Assembly (NCBI GenBank): GCA_017448185.1
Contig: JAFSLX010000070.1
Span: forward strand, 1 to 64,000
DNA: 64,000 bases
Direction: 5' to 3'
DNA from: Bacteroidales bacterium
Lineage (GTDB): Bacteria; Bacteroidota; Bacteroidia; Bacteroidales; P3
Shown here: positions 47,640-55,903 of the stretch, one piece after another
Position numbering within the stretch: position 1 is the stretch's first letter
Layout of the letters: every line of letters starts with the position of its first letter
Notes under the pieces: generated by a model
Seen by the model: only the letters and a program-made list of their open reading frames with translations
Told to the model about the DNA's origin: nothing
The model's database searches: none
Translations under genes and position numbers: made by a program

Positions 47640-48551
47640 ATGTTGATTAACGCAATACATTGGAACGTCGATCCCGTGATGCTGCATCTCGGGGTCTTCG
47701 ATCTGCGCTACTATTCGCTTTGCTTCCTCATAGCATTCCTGCTGGGATACTGGATTATCTCGTGGATGTTCAAGCGCGAGAAGGTGCGCAGCAACTACCT
47801 CGACAGCCTGCTGGTCTACATCTTTTTGGCTGTGCTGGTGGGTGCCCGACTGGGCCATTGCCTATTCTACGAGCCCGACTATTTCCTTACCTCGGCCCAC
47901 TGGACCGAGATTTTCTGGCCTTTCCATGGCGGACGCTTCGTTGGATTCCAGGGACTGGCCAGCCACGGTGCCGCTATCGGCATTGTGACGGCTTTGTGGC
48001 TCTATCAACGCAAGTATAATCTCAATGCCTGGTGGTTCCTCGACCGGCTGGTGATTGTGGTGGCCCTCGGCGGCGCTTTTGTTCGTCTGGGCAACCTGTT
48101 CAACAGCGAGATATACGGTGTCGAGACTACGCTGCCTTGGGGCTTTGTCTTCGAGCGCGAGGGAGAGACTGTGCCCAAGCATCCCACACAGCTCTACGAG
48201 TCGCTGGCCTACTTCCTCATCTTCGGATTCAGCCTGCTGTTCTATGTGCTGAAGAAAGGCAAGTTCCGCACCGGAAGCCTTTTTGGCTGGTGGCTGGTGG
48301 CATTGTTCGGCGCCCGGTTGCTGATCGAGTTTGTGAAAGACGACCAGGTCGATTTCGAGGCCGGCATGGCGCTCAACATGGGACAGCTGCTCAGCATCCC
48401 CTTCATCGTGGGCGGTTTGGTTATCGCCTACCTCGCCCGTAAAGAAAAATTCCCGCAGGGACCCTTCCCGCAGGGCGAGGTGAAGACTATCACCGCCAAG
48501 TGGGACGAGAAAGAGAAAAAAGAAAAAGAAAAGAAAAAACAAAAAAAATGA
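47640..48551 (+). CDS. lgt: Prolipoprotein diacylglyceryl transferase Lgt
   Basis: A 303-residue inner-membrane enzyme that adds diacylglycerol to the lipobox cysteine of lipoproteins. About seven helices, with the family segments GARLGHCLFYEPDYF, GRFVGFQGLASHGAAIG and VRLGNLFNSEIYG. The C-terminal tail is Lys-rich (KEKKEKEKKKQKK), and its final codons overlap the gpmA start by ATGA. It starts two bases after the rny stop. Confidence 0.95.
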   Translation: MLINAIHWNVDPVMLHLGVFDLRYYSLCFLIAFLLGYWIISWMFKREKVRSNYLDSLLVYIFLAVLVGARLGHCLFYEPDYFLTSAHWTEIFWPFHGGRFVGFQGLASHGAAIGIVTALWLYQRKYNLNAWWFLDRLVIVVALGGAFVRLGNLFNSEIYGVETTLPWGFVFEREGETVPKHPTQLYESLAYFLIFGFSLLFYVLKKGKFRTGSLFGWWLVALFGARLLIEFVKDDQVDFEAGMALNMGQLLSIPFIVGGLVIAYLARKEKFPQGPFPQGEVKTITAKWDEKEKKEKEKKKQKK

Positions 48552-49294
48552 AGACATTAATTTTAGTACGCCATGGCGAAAGCGCATGGAATAAACTCAA
48601 TCTTTTCACCGGCTGGACCGATGTCGACCTGACCGAGGCCGGCATCAAGGAGGCCTACGAGGCTGGCAAACTGCTCAAAGCCGAGGGCTACCGCCCCGAA
48701 CTCTGCTTCACCTCCTACCTGAAACGTGCCGTCAAAACGCTTAATGAGATTCTCGATGCCATGGATATGGACTGGCTTCCGGTGCAGAAAAGCTGGCGCC
48801 TGAACGAGAAGAGCTACGGCGCCATCCAGGGATTGAACAAGGCCGACACCGCCGCCAAGTATGGCGATGAGCAGGTATTGCTCTGGCGCCGCTCGTTCGA
48901 CGTGCAGCCCCCGGCACTCGACCTGCACGACGAGCGCAGCCCACGTATGGATCCGCGCTACAACGAGATTCCCGACAACCTCATCCCCCTCACCGAAAGC
49001 CTGAAAGACACCATCGAGCGCCTGATGCCCTACTACCGCGGCACCATCCTGCCTGCCTTCGAGAACCGCAACACCCTCATGGTGGTGGCCCACGGCAACT
49101 CGCTGCGCGGCATCGTCAAGGAACTCAAAGGCATGAGCAACGAGGAGATTATCAAGTTCAACCTGCCCACCGCCGTGCCTTATGTGTTCACCTTCGACGA
49201 GAAGATGAACCTTGTGGAGGACCGCTTCCTTGGCGACCCTGAGGTCATCGCCGCCAAGATGCAAAGCGTCGCCAACCAGGCGAAACGCAAATAA
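48548..49294 (+). CDS. gpmA: 2,3-bisphosphoglycerate-dependent phosphoglycerate mutase
   Basis: A 248-residue glycolytic mutase. LVRHGESAWN holds the phosphorylated His10; EKSYGAIQGLNK, RRSFDVQPPAL and VAHGNSLRGIVK are dPGM-type motifs. Start overlaps the lgt stop. A GC-rich hairpin follows at 49322-49352. Confidence 0.97.
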   Translation: MKTLILVRHGESAWNKLNLFTGWTDVDLTEAGIKEAYEAGKLLKAEGYRPELCFTSYLKRAVKTLNEILDAMDMDWLPVQKSWRLNEKSYGAIQGLNKADTAAKYGDEQVLLWRRSFDVQPPALDLHDERSPRMDPRYNEIPDNLIPLTESLKDTIERLMPYYRGTILPAFENRNTLMVVAHGNSLRGIVKELKGMSNEEIIKFNLPTAVPYVFTFDEKMNLVEDRFLGDPEVIAAKMQSVANQAKRK

Positions 49295-49321
49295 CTATTG
49301 CCCTACTGGGCTTTGTCTTAC

Positions 49322-49352
49322 GCCGCCGCAGGCCTTTCCCGCCTGCGGCGGC
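49322..49352 (+). terminator. Hairpin after gpmA
   Basis: Perfect 12-bp stem GCCGCCGCAGGC / GCCTGCGGCGGC with a seven-base loop, followed by TAAGTTTTTG. A likely rho-independent terminator with a weak T-run. Confidence 0.75.
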
Positions 49353-49385
49353 TAAGTTTTTGGGGGTGGTTTGAAAGCAATTATT

Positions 49386-49469
49386 CCGTTGTTCAGCAGT
49401 TGTTCGGTTGTTGTTCAGTCGTTGTTCAGTGTTTGACTGAACAACGAGTGAACAACGGCAGAACAGCGG
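49386..49469. repeat. Hairpin repeat copy 6 (11-bp unit)
   Basis: Left arm CCGTTGTTCAGC and three further units, right arm with ACTGAACAACG-type units ending GCAGAACAGCGG, around GTTTG. Several mismatches in the outer arms. It precedes the 53-bp repeat array. Confidence 0.88.
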
Positions 49470-49505
49470 GCGAGCGTCGGGGCGACGAGACCGGCAATGT
49501 CTCGG

Positions 49506-50231
49506 CTATTGAAAGAAAACGCCTAACGGCGTAAAAATGAGATTTGTGTTATAGGCACCTGCTATTGAAAGAAAACGCCAAACGGCGTAATTTGTTTTTC
49601 CCCGTAGGGGATATCTTTCAATAGAACCACCAACGAAATGAACCATCGGTTTTCCCCGTAGGGGATTTCCTTCAATAGCAAACGCCTAACGGCGTAATTT
49701 GTTTTTCCCCGTAGGGGATACCTTTCAATAGAACCACCAACGAAATGAACCATCGGATTTCCCCGTAGGGGATTTCCTTCAATAGCAAATGCCAAACGGC
49801 GTAATTTGTTTTTCCCCGTAGGGGATACCTTTCAATAGAACCGCCAACGAAATAAACCATCGAATTCCCCGTAGGGGATTTCTTTCAATAGCAAATGCCT
49901 AACAATCGGACGGCCACAAAAAATACCCCGTAGGGGATTTCTTTCAATAGCAAATGCCAAACGGCGTAATTTGTTTTTCCCCGTAAGGGATATCTTTCAA
50001 TAGAACCGCCAACGAAATGAACCATCGGTTTTCCCCGTAGGGGATTTCCTTCAATAGCAAACGCCTAACGGCGTAATTGGTTTTCCCCGTAGGGGATATC
50101 TTTCAATAGCAAACGCCTAACAATCGGACGGCCACAAAAATACCCCGTAGGGGTTTTCTTTCAATATCAAATGCCAAACGGCGTAATTTGTTTTCCCCGT
50201 AGGGGATATCTTTCAATAGCAAACGGCAAAA
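49506..50231. repeat. Twelve-unit, ~53-bp-period repeat array (CRISPR-like, not CRISPR)
   Basis: CCCCGTAGGGG, or a one-base variant, occurs 12 times (first bases 49600, 49654, 49707, 49761, 49814, 49867, 49926, 49979, 50033, 50085, 50143, 50195), at spacings of 52-54 bases, twice 58-59. Each is followed by a conserved CTTTCAATAG. The segments in between are of only three recurring kinds: one with the dyad ACGCCnAACGGCGT, one with CCAACGAAATGAACC, one with CAATCGGACGGCC. The basic element, with terminal inverted repeats CTATTGAAAG...CTTTCAATAG, is complete at 49562-49624; the copy at 49506 is a half element. No cas gene lies near. Confidence 0.85.
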
Positions 50232-50310
50232 AAACGACCATTCATCCGGCTCGGGCAGCAGTGTGTGAGAGTTTTTTTTCATTTGTTGTGTCTATTTCCG
50301 AAATTTTATG

Positions 50311-50318
50311 TATCTTTG
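50311..50318 (+). promoter_or_regulatory. -7 element before the structured leader RNA
   Basis: TATCTTTG followed by CAG matches TAnnTTTG. TTTG at 50282-50285 is the only upstream partner, with a longer 25-base spacer. Transcription would begin near 50325 and include the leader. Confidence 0.6.
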
Positions 50319-50573
50319 CAGCGTCGTTTCGCCACCAAGGTGGCGGTCGGCAGACATATAAGAAAGACGTTGTAACGGCGTTTATCTGCGGCTTATCGAA
50401 CTTCGCAACTTCTAATGACTACCGCAATGACGCAATGTTCATCGTCCATGGGTTGGTATACGAGCAGTATATCAATATGCGTGGGCTTCGGCATTGCTTA
50501 TTCTGTAGTCAAAGGCAATGCGAAGGCCAGATAAGCGGGATAAGCAAATCGACTTGACCCGCGCTTCTTTTTT
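50319..50573 (+). ncRNA. Structured leader or small RNA with its own terminator
   Basis: About 250 untranslated bases between a promoter and the BspA-like start codon. A long imperfect hairpin pairs GGCTTCGGCATTGC (50484-50497) with GCAATGCGAAGGCC (50515-50528) around a 17-base loop. Near the end GCGGG (50535-50539) pairs with CCCGC (50558-50562), followed by CTTCTTTTTT, an intrinsic-terminator shape. It may be a free RNA or an attenuator for the surface protein gene. An in-frame ORF across it (to 50557) is not convincing. Confidence 0.5.
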
Positions 50574-50618
50574 ATGTGTTTATTGAACGGAAATATTAAC
50601 ATTTTAACAATAAACATC

Positions 50619-53204
50619 ATGAAGAAAAAACTATTCCTTTTATTTGCCGCCTTAATGGCGATGGGGCAGAATGCTTTTGCCTATGATTTCTCGGCAATAG
50701 CGCCGTCGGGTCAGACATTGTATTATACAATTATTGATCCGGTCAACCATTATGTAAAGGTCACTTATCCAAATGATGCACTAATTGGAGATGAACCATG
50801 GTTTGACCCAAGGTCTGCAATCGATTCATGGGGTACTAACCCATTGCCCATGGGAGCATTGGTGTTACCTGACACTGTGTTGTTTAATGAAACAAATTAT
50901 ATACTACGAGCTGTGGGCTCTTATGCTTTTTCTGGTTGTCCAATTACTTCTGTTGTAATGCCCAATACTGTAGACAGTATAGGAGGTTGTGCTTTTCAGA
51001 ATTGCACATATTTATTAAGCGTTACTTTCTCAAACTCGCTACGATTTATTGGACCTTACGCACTAAGCGGATGTTGTTTGGGTGATGTTGTGCTACCACC
51101 CTCTGTTCAACGGATAGAATATGGTGCATTACGTTCATCCAACATCACTAATATTACCTTGAATGACTCCATTCAACACCTTGGGGAAGGATGTTTGGGC
51201 GGTAACCCATTTACGTCATTATTTATTCCTGCATCTGTAAACGATATAAGTGGCATATATGGTACTGCTGGCATATGTTCAGGTGGTTCTCTAACATCCA
51301 TTGTCGTTGATCCAAATAATCCGTATTATGATAGTCGCGACAACTGCAATGCTATTATTAACAATATGGGAGTAGTAATTCAGGGTTGTAATAACACCAT
51401 CCTCCCTGAAGGTGTTTTGAAAATAGGATCCAGTGCCTTTGCAGGATGTGATTTTAATACATTTGTTGTGCCAAGTTCTGTTATTGAGTTTGGAGATGGT
51501 TTATGTCACTGTAATAAATTGATAATTAATTCGACAACGATATTGGGTGCAGGTCCTTTTGGAGACCCTTACGGACCATTTTGGGATACTGTTCAATTAA
51601 CCAGCGAGGTTCCTCCGACTATGATTAATTCCTATTCACCCGATCCTTGTATTTTAAACACGATTATTATTGTGCCCTGTAATTCATTAGCCGCCTATCA
51701 AGCGTCAAGTTTTTGGAGTCAGTTCACAAACTTGAGTGCACTTGGTACTCCGCAAATTACGGTGAATGCCGAACACGGCATTGCTACCGTAGATACCTAT
51801 CCCACTTGCGGCAACAACACGGCCACCGTCAGCGCCACTGCCACCGAGGAGCATTACCACTTTGTCCGCTGGAGCAATGGCAGCACGCAGAACCCCTACA
51901 CGCTGGTGCTGAACGGCAATACAACGCTCACCGCCATCTTTGCCATCGACAGCTTCACAGTCACTGCCACAGCCGCCAACGCCATGGGTTCTGTATTGGG
52001 TGGCAACACGGTCCCCTATGGTACTACGGCCACCATTACAGCCATTCCATCAGGAAATAATATCTTCCTCAGCTGGAGCAATGGTGTGACTGACAACCCC
52101 TATACTCTCACCGTCACCTCCGACACTGTGCTACAGGCTTTGTTCACCTTACAAGACACCGTTGTGCTGTATGATACTTTGTATGTCGATGTGCACGACA
52201 CCACCTATATCGACGTTCATGACACCACCTACGTGCCGGTCCACGATACCACTTATATTAATGTGTATGTCCACGATACAACCTATGTCCCTGTTCACGA
52301 TACCACTTATGTGGATGTTCATGATACCACCTATGTTCCGGTCCACGATACCACTTATACCAATGTATATGTCCACGATACCACTTATGTAGATGTCTTT
52401 GTGCCAGTTCACGATACCACCTATATCAGCGTACATGATACAACGGTGATACTCGACACCTTGACGCTGACCGAATACGTGCATGACACAACTGTGGTGC
52501 TCGATACCTTGACAATGACCGAGTATGTTCACGATACAACGGTGATAGTTGATACACTGACGCTATACGATACAATGGTTGTAAATAATTATATTTATGA
52601 TACCACAACGGTGTACGACACGGTGACCCTGACGGAATACGTCCACGACACCACCATCATCGCCGCCGACACGCTGTACCTGACCGAGTATGTGCACGAC
52701 ACGACGGTGGTGGACAACTACATCTACGACACCATCGTTAATACGGAGTATGTCTATCAGACCGACACCGTCGTTGTGGACAACTACATCTATGACACAA
52801 CGGTGTTAATCCAGACCGACACCGTTGTGGTCGACAACTATATCACCGACACGTTGACCGTGACGGATACGATTGTGGTGGACAACTACCTGACCGACAC
52901 GCTCTACCTGTGGGATACGCTCTATCTGACCGATACCGTCTATATCCATGATACCGTCTATATCCACGACAGCGTGGGTGTGGACGACGTGGCGACGGTA
53001 AGCTACACAGTCTATGCCACGGGGTCGCAGATTGTAGTGGAGGGTGATTTCGACGGCCAGGTGGCGCTGTACGACGTGAACGGACGCGTGCTGGCCGTGA
53101 AGAGGAACGACCTGGGCACGATAAGGTTCGACGTGGCGTCCTCGGGTGCCTACCTGATCAAGGTGGGTAACCATCCGGCAAGGAAGATTGTGGTGGTGAG
53201 ATAG
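50619..53204 (+). CDS. BspA-like leucine-rich-repeat surface protein, T9SS type A
   Basis: An 861-residue secreted protein. Signal peptide MKKKLFLLFAALMAMGQNAFA; BspA-type LRR repeats to about residue 370 (GSYAFSGCPITSVVMPNTV, IGGCAFQNCTYLLSVTFSNS); two InlB_B-like segments (HYHFVRWSNGSTQNPYTL; ITAIPSGNNIFLSWSNG); then ~270 residues of xHDTTYV repeats; and a T9SS type-A sorting domain at the end (IVVEGDFDGQVALYDVNGRV, SGAYLIKVGNHPARKIVVVR). It should be exported across the outer membrane and attached to the surface, perhaps for adhesion. The start at 50619 is preferred to an ATG at 50574. Confidence 0.88.
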   Translation: MKKKLFLLFAALMAMGQNAFAYDFSAIAPSGQTLYYTIIDPVNHYVKVTYPNDALIGDEPWFDPRSAIDSWGTNPLPMGALVLPDTVLFNETNYILRAVGSYAFSGCPITSVVMPNTVDSIGGCAFQNCTYLLSVTFSNSLRFIGPYALSGCCLGDVVLPPSVQRIEYGALRSSNITNITLNDSIQHLGEGCLGGNPFTSLFIPASVNDISGIYGTAGICSGGSLTSIVVDPNNPYYDSRDNCNAIINNMGVVIQGCNNTILPEGVLKIGSSAFAGCDFNTFVVPSSVIEFGDGLCHCNKLIINSTTILGAGPFGDPYGPFWDTVQLTSEVPPTMINSYSPDPCILNTIIIVPCNSLAAYQASSFWSQFTNLSALGTPQITVNAEHGIATVDTYPTCGNNTATVSATATEEHYHFVRWSNGSTQNPYTLVLNGNTTLTAIFAIDSFTVTATAANAMGSVLGGNTVPYGTTATITAIPSGNNIFLSWSNGVTDNPYTLTVTSDTVLQALFTLQDTVVLYDTLYVDVHDTTYIDVHDTTYVPVHDTTYINVYVHDTTYVPVHDTTYVDVHDTTYVPVHDTTYTNVYVHDTTYVDVFVPVHDTTYISVHDTTVILDTLTLTEYVHDTTVVLDTLTMTEYVHDTTVIVDTLTLYDTMVVNNYIYDTTTVYDTVTLTEYVHDTTIIAADTLYLTEYVHDTTVVDNYIYDTIVNTEYVYQTDTVVVDNYIYDTTVLIQTDTVVVDNYITDTLTVTDTIVVDNYLTDTLYLWDTLYLTDTVYIHDTVYIHDSVGVDDVATVSYTVYATGSQIVVEGDFDGQVALYDVNGRVLAVKRNDLGTIRFDVASSGAYLIKVGNHPARKIVVVR

Positions 53205-53228
53205 CCTCTACGAGACACTATAAACTTT

Positions 53229-53261
53229 GGCAGCAGGAGGTTATCTCCTGCTGCCTTTTTT
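53229..53261 (+). terminator. Terminator of the BspA-like gene
   Basis: Perfect 11-bp stem GGCAGCAGGAG / CTCCTGCTGCC with GTTAT loop and a six-T run (53256-53261), 25 bases after the stop. Confidence 0.95.
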
Positions 53262-53435
53262 CGTCGATGCGAGGTTGAGGTAAACTCCACGAAAAAACTT
53301 TTTTTCGCCTCAGGAGGGATGTAAGTGAAGATGAAAAACAGGAACCGAAGACTTGATAGTTGGAATAAAAAATACACACAAAATGCTGACAACCAATTTC
53401 AAATTTGATTTTTCGTTTTTTAATTTGAAAAAAAT

Positions 53436-53466
53436 TTTGCCAGTTTGGAAAATGTTTGTAATTTTG
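53436..53466 (+). promoter_or_regulatory. Promoter of the tRNA-Ser/Pro/Arg cluster
   Basis: TTTG at 53436-53439 and TAATTTTG at 53459-53466, spacer 19 bases, 52 bases before tRNA-Ser. An ideal Bacteroidetes promoter. Confidence 0.8.
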
Positions 53467-53518
53467 CACCGCTTTTCGAGAGAGAAAAAGCAGCGCTTTT
53501 AGTCAAATCGAAAACCAC

Positions 53519-53609
53519 GGAGAGGTGGGTGAGTGGCTGAAACCAACAGTTTGCTAAACTGTCGTACTCGATTAGGGTACCGGGGGTTCGAATCCCCCCT
53601 TCTCCGCCA
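53519..53609 (+). tRNA. tRNA-Ser (GCT)
   Basis: An 88-nt class II tRNA plus encoded CCA. Acceptor GGAGAGG pairs with CTTCTCC (one G-U). Anticodon loop TTGCTAA with stem CAGTT/AACTG, a long variable arm, and T-arm GGGGGTTCGAATCCCCC. Discriminator G at 53606. Confidence 0.95.
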
Positions 53610-53636
53610 AAAGACGCCCCGCAAGGCGTCTTTTTT
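53609..53636 (+). terminator. Terminator-like hairpin after tRNA-Ser
   Basis: Stem AAAAGACGCC / GGCGTCTTTT with six-base loop, followed by TT. It lies between tRNA-Ser and tRNA-Pro, so it may limit read-through into the other two tRNAs. Confidence 0.75.
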
Positions 53637-53648
53637 AATGATAACCCA

Positions 53649-53726
53649 CGGGGCATAGCGAAGCCCGGTTATCGCGCCTGCTTTGGGAGCAGGAGATCCC
53701 CAGTTCGAATCTGGGTGCCCCGACCA
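53649..53726 (+). tRNA. tRNA-Pro (TGG)
   Basis: A 75-nt cloverleaf with encoded CCA. Acceptor CGGGGCA / TGCCCCG, anticodon loop TTTGGGA with stem CCTGC/GCAGG, T-arm CCCAGTTCGAATCTGGG. Discriminator A at 53723. Confidence 0.95.
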
Positions 53727-53731
53727 GAGAT

Positions 53732-53805
53732 GGCCCCGTAGCTCAGCTGGATAGAGCAACTGCCTTCTAAGCAGTAGGTCCTGCGTTCGAATCGCAGCAG
53801 GGTCA
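53732..53805 (+). tRNA. tRNA-Arg (TCT)
   Basis: A 74-nt cloverleaf with anticodon TCT in CTTCTAA (stem CTGCC/AGCAG region) and T-arm CTGCGTTCGAATCGCAG. The acceptor GGCCCCG / CAGGGTC has one C-A mismatch and one G-U pair. CCA is not encoded. Confidence 0.9.
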
Positions 53806-53814
53806 CACCCAGAC

Positions 53815-53850
53815 GACGGGTGGCAAGGAAATGCCACCCGTCACTTTTTT
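53815..53850 (+). terminator. Terminator of the tRNA cluster
   Basis: Perfect 11-bp stem GACGGGTGGCA / TGCCACCCGTC with AGGAAA loop, then ACTTTTTT. Confidence 0.93.
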
Positions 53851-53873
53851 CTCGCCATGTGAATAAAAATTCG

Positions 53874-53881
53874 TATCTTTG
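53874..53881 (+). promoter_or_regulatory. -7 element before the C69 dipeptidase
   Basis: TATCTTTG matches TAnnTTTG, 36 bases before the start codon. The -33 element is weak. Confidence 0.6.
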
Positions 53882-53916
53882 CCCCGATTTTTTGAATAAT
53901 AATTAATTAAAATAAC

Positions 53917-55680
53917 ATGAGAAAATTTAACAGAATCATTGCAGTGGGACTGTTTGCCGCAGCCCTGACCGTCGGCTCGGTGGCCGATGCCTGCACCAAT
54001 TTCCTTTTCACCAAGGGCGCTACCAAGGACGGCAGCACCATGATTACCTATGCCGCCGACAGCCACACGCTGTACGGCGAGCTCTACTACCGCAAGGCGG
54101 CCGAGTATCCTGCCGGCACTATGTTCCAGGTGGTTGATTGGGACAGCGGTACCAAGCTTATCCAGATTCCGCAGGTGGCCCGCACCTACAGCGTGGTGGG
54201 CAACATGAACGAGCACCAGCTGGCTATCGGCGAGACGACCTATGGCGGCCGCGAGGAGCTGGCCAAGGAGATTGAGGGTGGTATCGACTACGGCAGCTAT
54301 ATCTACCTCACCCTGCAGCGTGCCAAGAACGCCCGCGAGGCCATCCAGGTATTGGCTGGTTTCATGAAGGATTATCCCTACCACAGTGAGGGTGAGAGCT
54401 TCAGCATCTGCGACCCCAACGAGGTGTGGATTCTTGAACTTATCGGCAAACGCCCCGGCACAGTGAAGGAAGACTTGGCCAAGAAGCTGAAATACAAATA
54501 TACCGACGGTGCCGTGTGGGTGGCTCGCCGCATTCCCGACGGCTATGTGAGCGGCCATGCCAATCAGGCCCGTATCACCCAGTTCCCCCAGGAGGACAAG
54601 AAGTTCAAGAAGGCTAAAGGCAAGGGTCTGCACAAGACTATCAGCAGCGCCCACCTCGACTACCTGTTCGAGCCCGAAGTGGAGTGCGTCTACAGCAGCG
54701 AAGTGATTACCTATGCCCGCGCTTGCGGTTGGTATGATGGTACGGATGCCGACTTCTCGTTTGCCGACACCTATGCTCCGCTTACTTTCAGCGGTCTGCG
54801 TGGTTGCGATGCCCGCGTCTATGCCATGTTCAACCGCGTGGCTTCGGGTATGCAGCGCTACGAGAAATATGCCATGGGCGATGCCAAAGCCGAGCGCATG
54901 CCCCTTTGGATACAGCCCGACCACAAAATCGATGTGCACGAGGCTATGAATCTGATGCGTGACCACTATGAGGGTACCAGCATGGACATGAGCAAAGACC
55001 TTGGTGGCGGTCCCTTTAACTGCCCCTACCGTTGGCGTCCGATGGGATTCGAGGTGGATGGCCATACCTATATCCACGAGCGTGCCACCTCGACTCAACA
55101 GACCGGCTTCTCGTTTGTGGCCCAATGCCGCAGCTGGCTGCCTGCCAAGGTTGGTGGAATACTCTGGTTTGGTGTTGACGACACCTACTCGACCGTCTAT
55201 TGCCCCATGTATTGCGGTATTACTGAAATCCCCGTCTGTTTCCGTCAAGGCAACGGCGATATGCTGACTTACAGCGAGACCGCCGCTTTCTGGCTCTTCA
55301 ACCGTGTGACCAACTTCGTCTACAGCCGCTACAGCGACATGATCAAGGACCTCCAGAAAGTGCAGAACAAGCTGGAAGAGACCTATATCAGCGATGTGCA
55401 GAAGTTCGACCAGCGTGCCAAGCAGAGCGAAGGCGAGGCTTTGACCCGTCAACTCAACGATTTCAGTAATCGTGCCGCAGAACGCATGATGAAGGAGTGG
55501 ACCAACCTCGACCACTACCTGCTGGTCAAATATATGGACGGCAACGTCAAGAAGGAGAAGAATGGCAAGTTCGAGCGCACTGCTACCGGTCAGGCCGTTT
55601 TCCCGATGCAGCCCAAGTATCGCGACGAGTGGCTCCGCATGATTGTGAAGGACCATGGCAATATAATCCGCGAGAAGTAA
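53917..55680 (+). CDS. C69-family dipeptidase
   Basis: A 587-residue secreted Ntn-hydrolase. The signal (MRKFNRIIAVGLFAAALTVGSVADA) is followed at once by CTNFLFTKGATKDGSTMITYAADS, whose first Cys would become the N-terminal nucleophile after cleavage. YSVVGNMNEHQLAIGETTYGG and FCDPNEVWILEL-type motifs fit peptidase family C69 (PepD). It probably cleaves dipeptides in the periplasm. A long antisense frame opposite this gene is a shadow. Confidence 0.93.
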   Translation: MRKFNRIIAVGLFAAALTVGSVADACTNFLFTKGATKDGSTMITYAADSHTLYGELYYRKAAEYPAGTMFQVVDWDSGTKLIQIPQVARTYSVVGNMNEHQLAIGETTYGGREELAKEIEGGIDYGSYIYLTLQRAKNAREAIQVLAGFMKDYPYHSEGESFSICDPNEVWILELIGKRPGTVKEDLAKKLKYKYTDGAVWVARRIPDGYVSGHANQARITQFPQEDKKFKKAKGKGLHKTISSAHLDYLFEPEVECVYSSEVITYARACGWYDGTDADFSFADTYAPLTFSGLRGCDARVYAMFNRVASGMQRYEKYAMGDAKAERMPLWIQPDHKIDVHEAMNLMRDHYEGTSMDMSKDLGGGPFNCPYRWRPMGFEVDGHTYIHERATSTQQTGFSFVAQCRSWLPAKVGGILWFGVDDTYSTVYCPMYCGITEIPVCFRQGNGDMLTYSETAAFWLFNRVTNFVYSRYSDMIKDLQKVQNKLEETYISDVQKFDQRAKQSEGEALTRQLNDFSNRAAERMMKEWTNLDHYLLVKYMDGNVKKEKNGKFERTATGQAVFPMQPKYRDEWLRMIVKDHGNIIREK

Positions 55681-55705
55681 TTTTTTCATAAAGTTTATTT
55701 AGGTG

Positions 55706-55743
55706 GGACGCGGACCCTTGCACGGGGTTCGCGTCCTTTTTTT
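55706..55743 (+). terminator. Terminator of the C69 dipeptidase gene
   Basis: Stem GGACGCGgACCC / GGGTtCGCGTCC with one mismatch (55706-55736), followed by a run of seven T. Confidence 0.9.
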
Positions 55744-55799
55744 GTTGTCTTATTAAGATAGTTTATTAAAAAAGGGACCAATGGTTCGGCTTTTTTTTG

Positions 55800-55807
55800 T
55801 ATTTTTG
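55800..55807 (+). promoter_or_regulatory. -7 element of the pth operon promoter
   Basis: TATTTTTG followed by CAG; the upstream -33 site is not clear. It would start transcripts near 55814, just upstream of the possible N-terminal extension of pth. Confidence 0.55.
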
Positions 55808-55903
55808 CAGTTTCAATCAGGCATGATGAAACTGAAGGAATGGATATTATCGTTCTGTAAACCAGAACATAAAAACAGTACAACGACCGAAACAGACGAC
55901 CCG

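Larger units (their letters stand above)
53205..53518. other. Intergenic region between BspA-like gene and tRNA-Ser
   Basis: It contains the terminator of the BspA-like gene at the left end and the promoter of the tRNA cluster at the right end. No gene is visible in between. Confidence 0.75.

Noticed and set aside
49562..49860. Minus-strand ORFs encoding repeated peptides such as LLKEIPYGE
   Set aside because: They lie wholly within the repeat array, have no leader or promoter, and their repeats are a by-product of the DNA repeats.
49506..50231. CRISPR array
   Set aside because: The interval regularity looks CRISPR-like, but the 'spacers' are only three recurring sequences, repeats are imperfect and contain two dyads, and no cas gene is present in the window.
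50171..50557. 128-codon ORF running from the array into the leader RNA
   Set aside because: It starts within the repeat array and passes through the promoter and the hairpins; it is unlikely to be protein-coding.
53803..55689. 628-codon minus-strand ORF
   Set aside because: Antisense to the C69 dipeptidase, with no recognisable domain and no start region; the plus-strand gene has clear family motifs.
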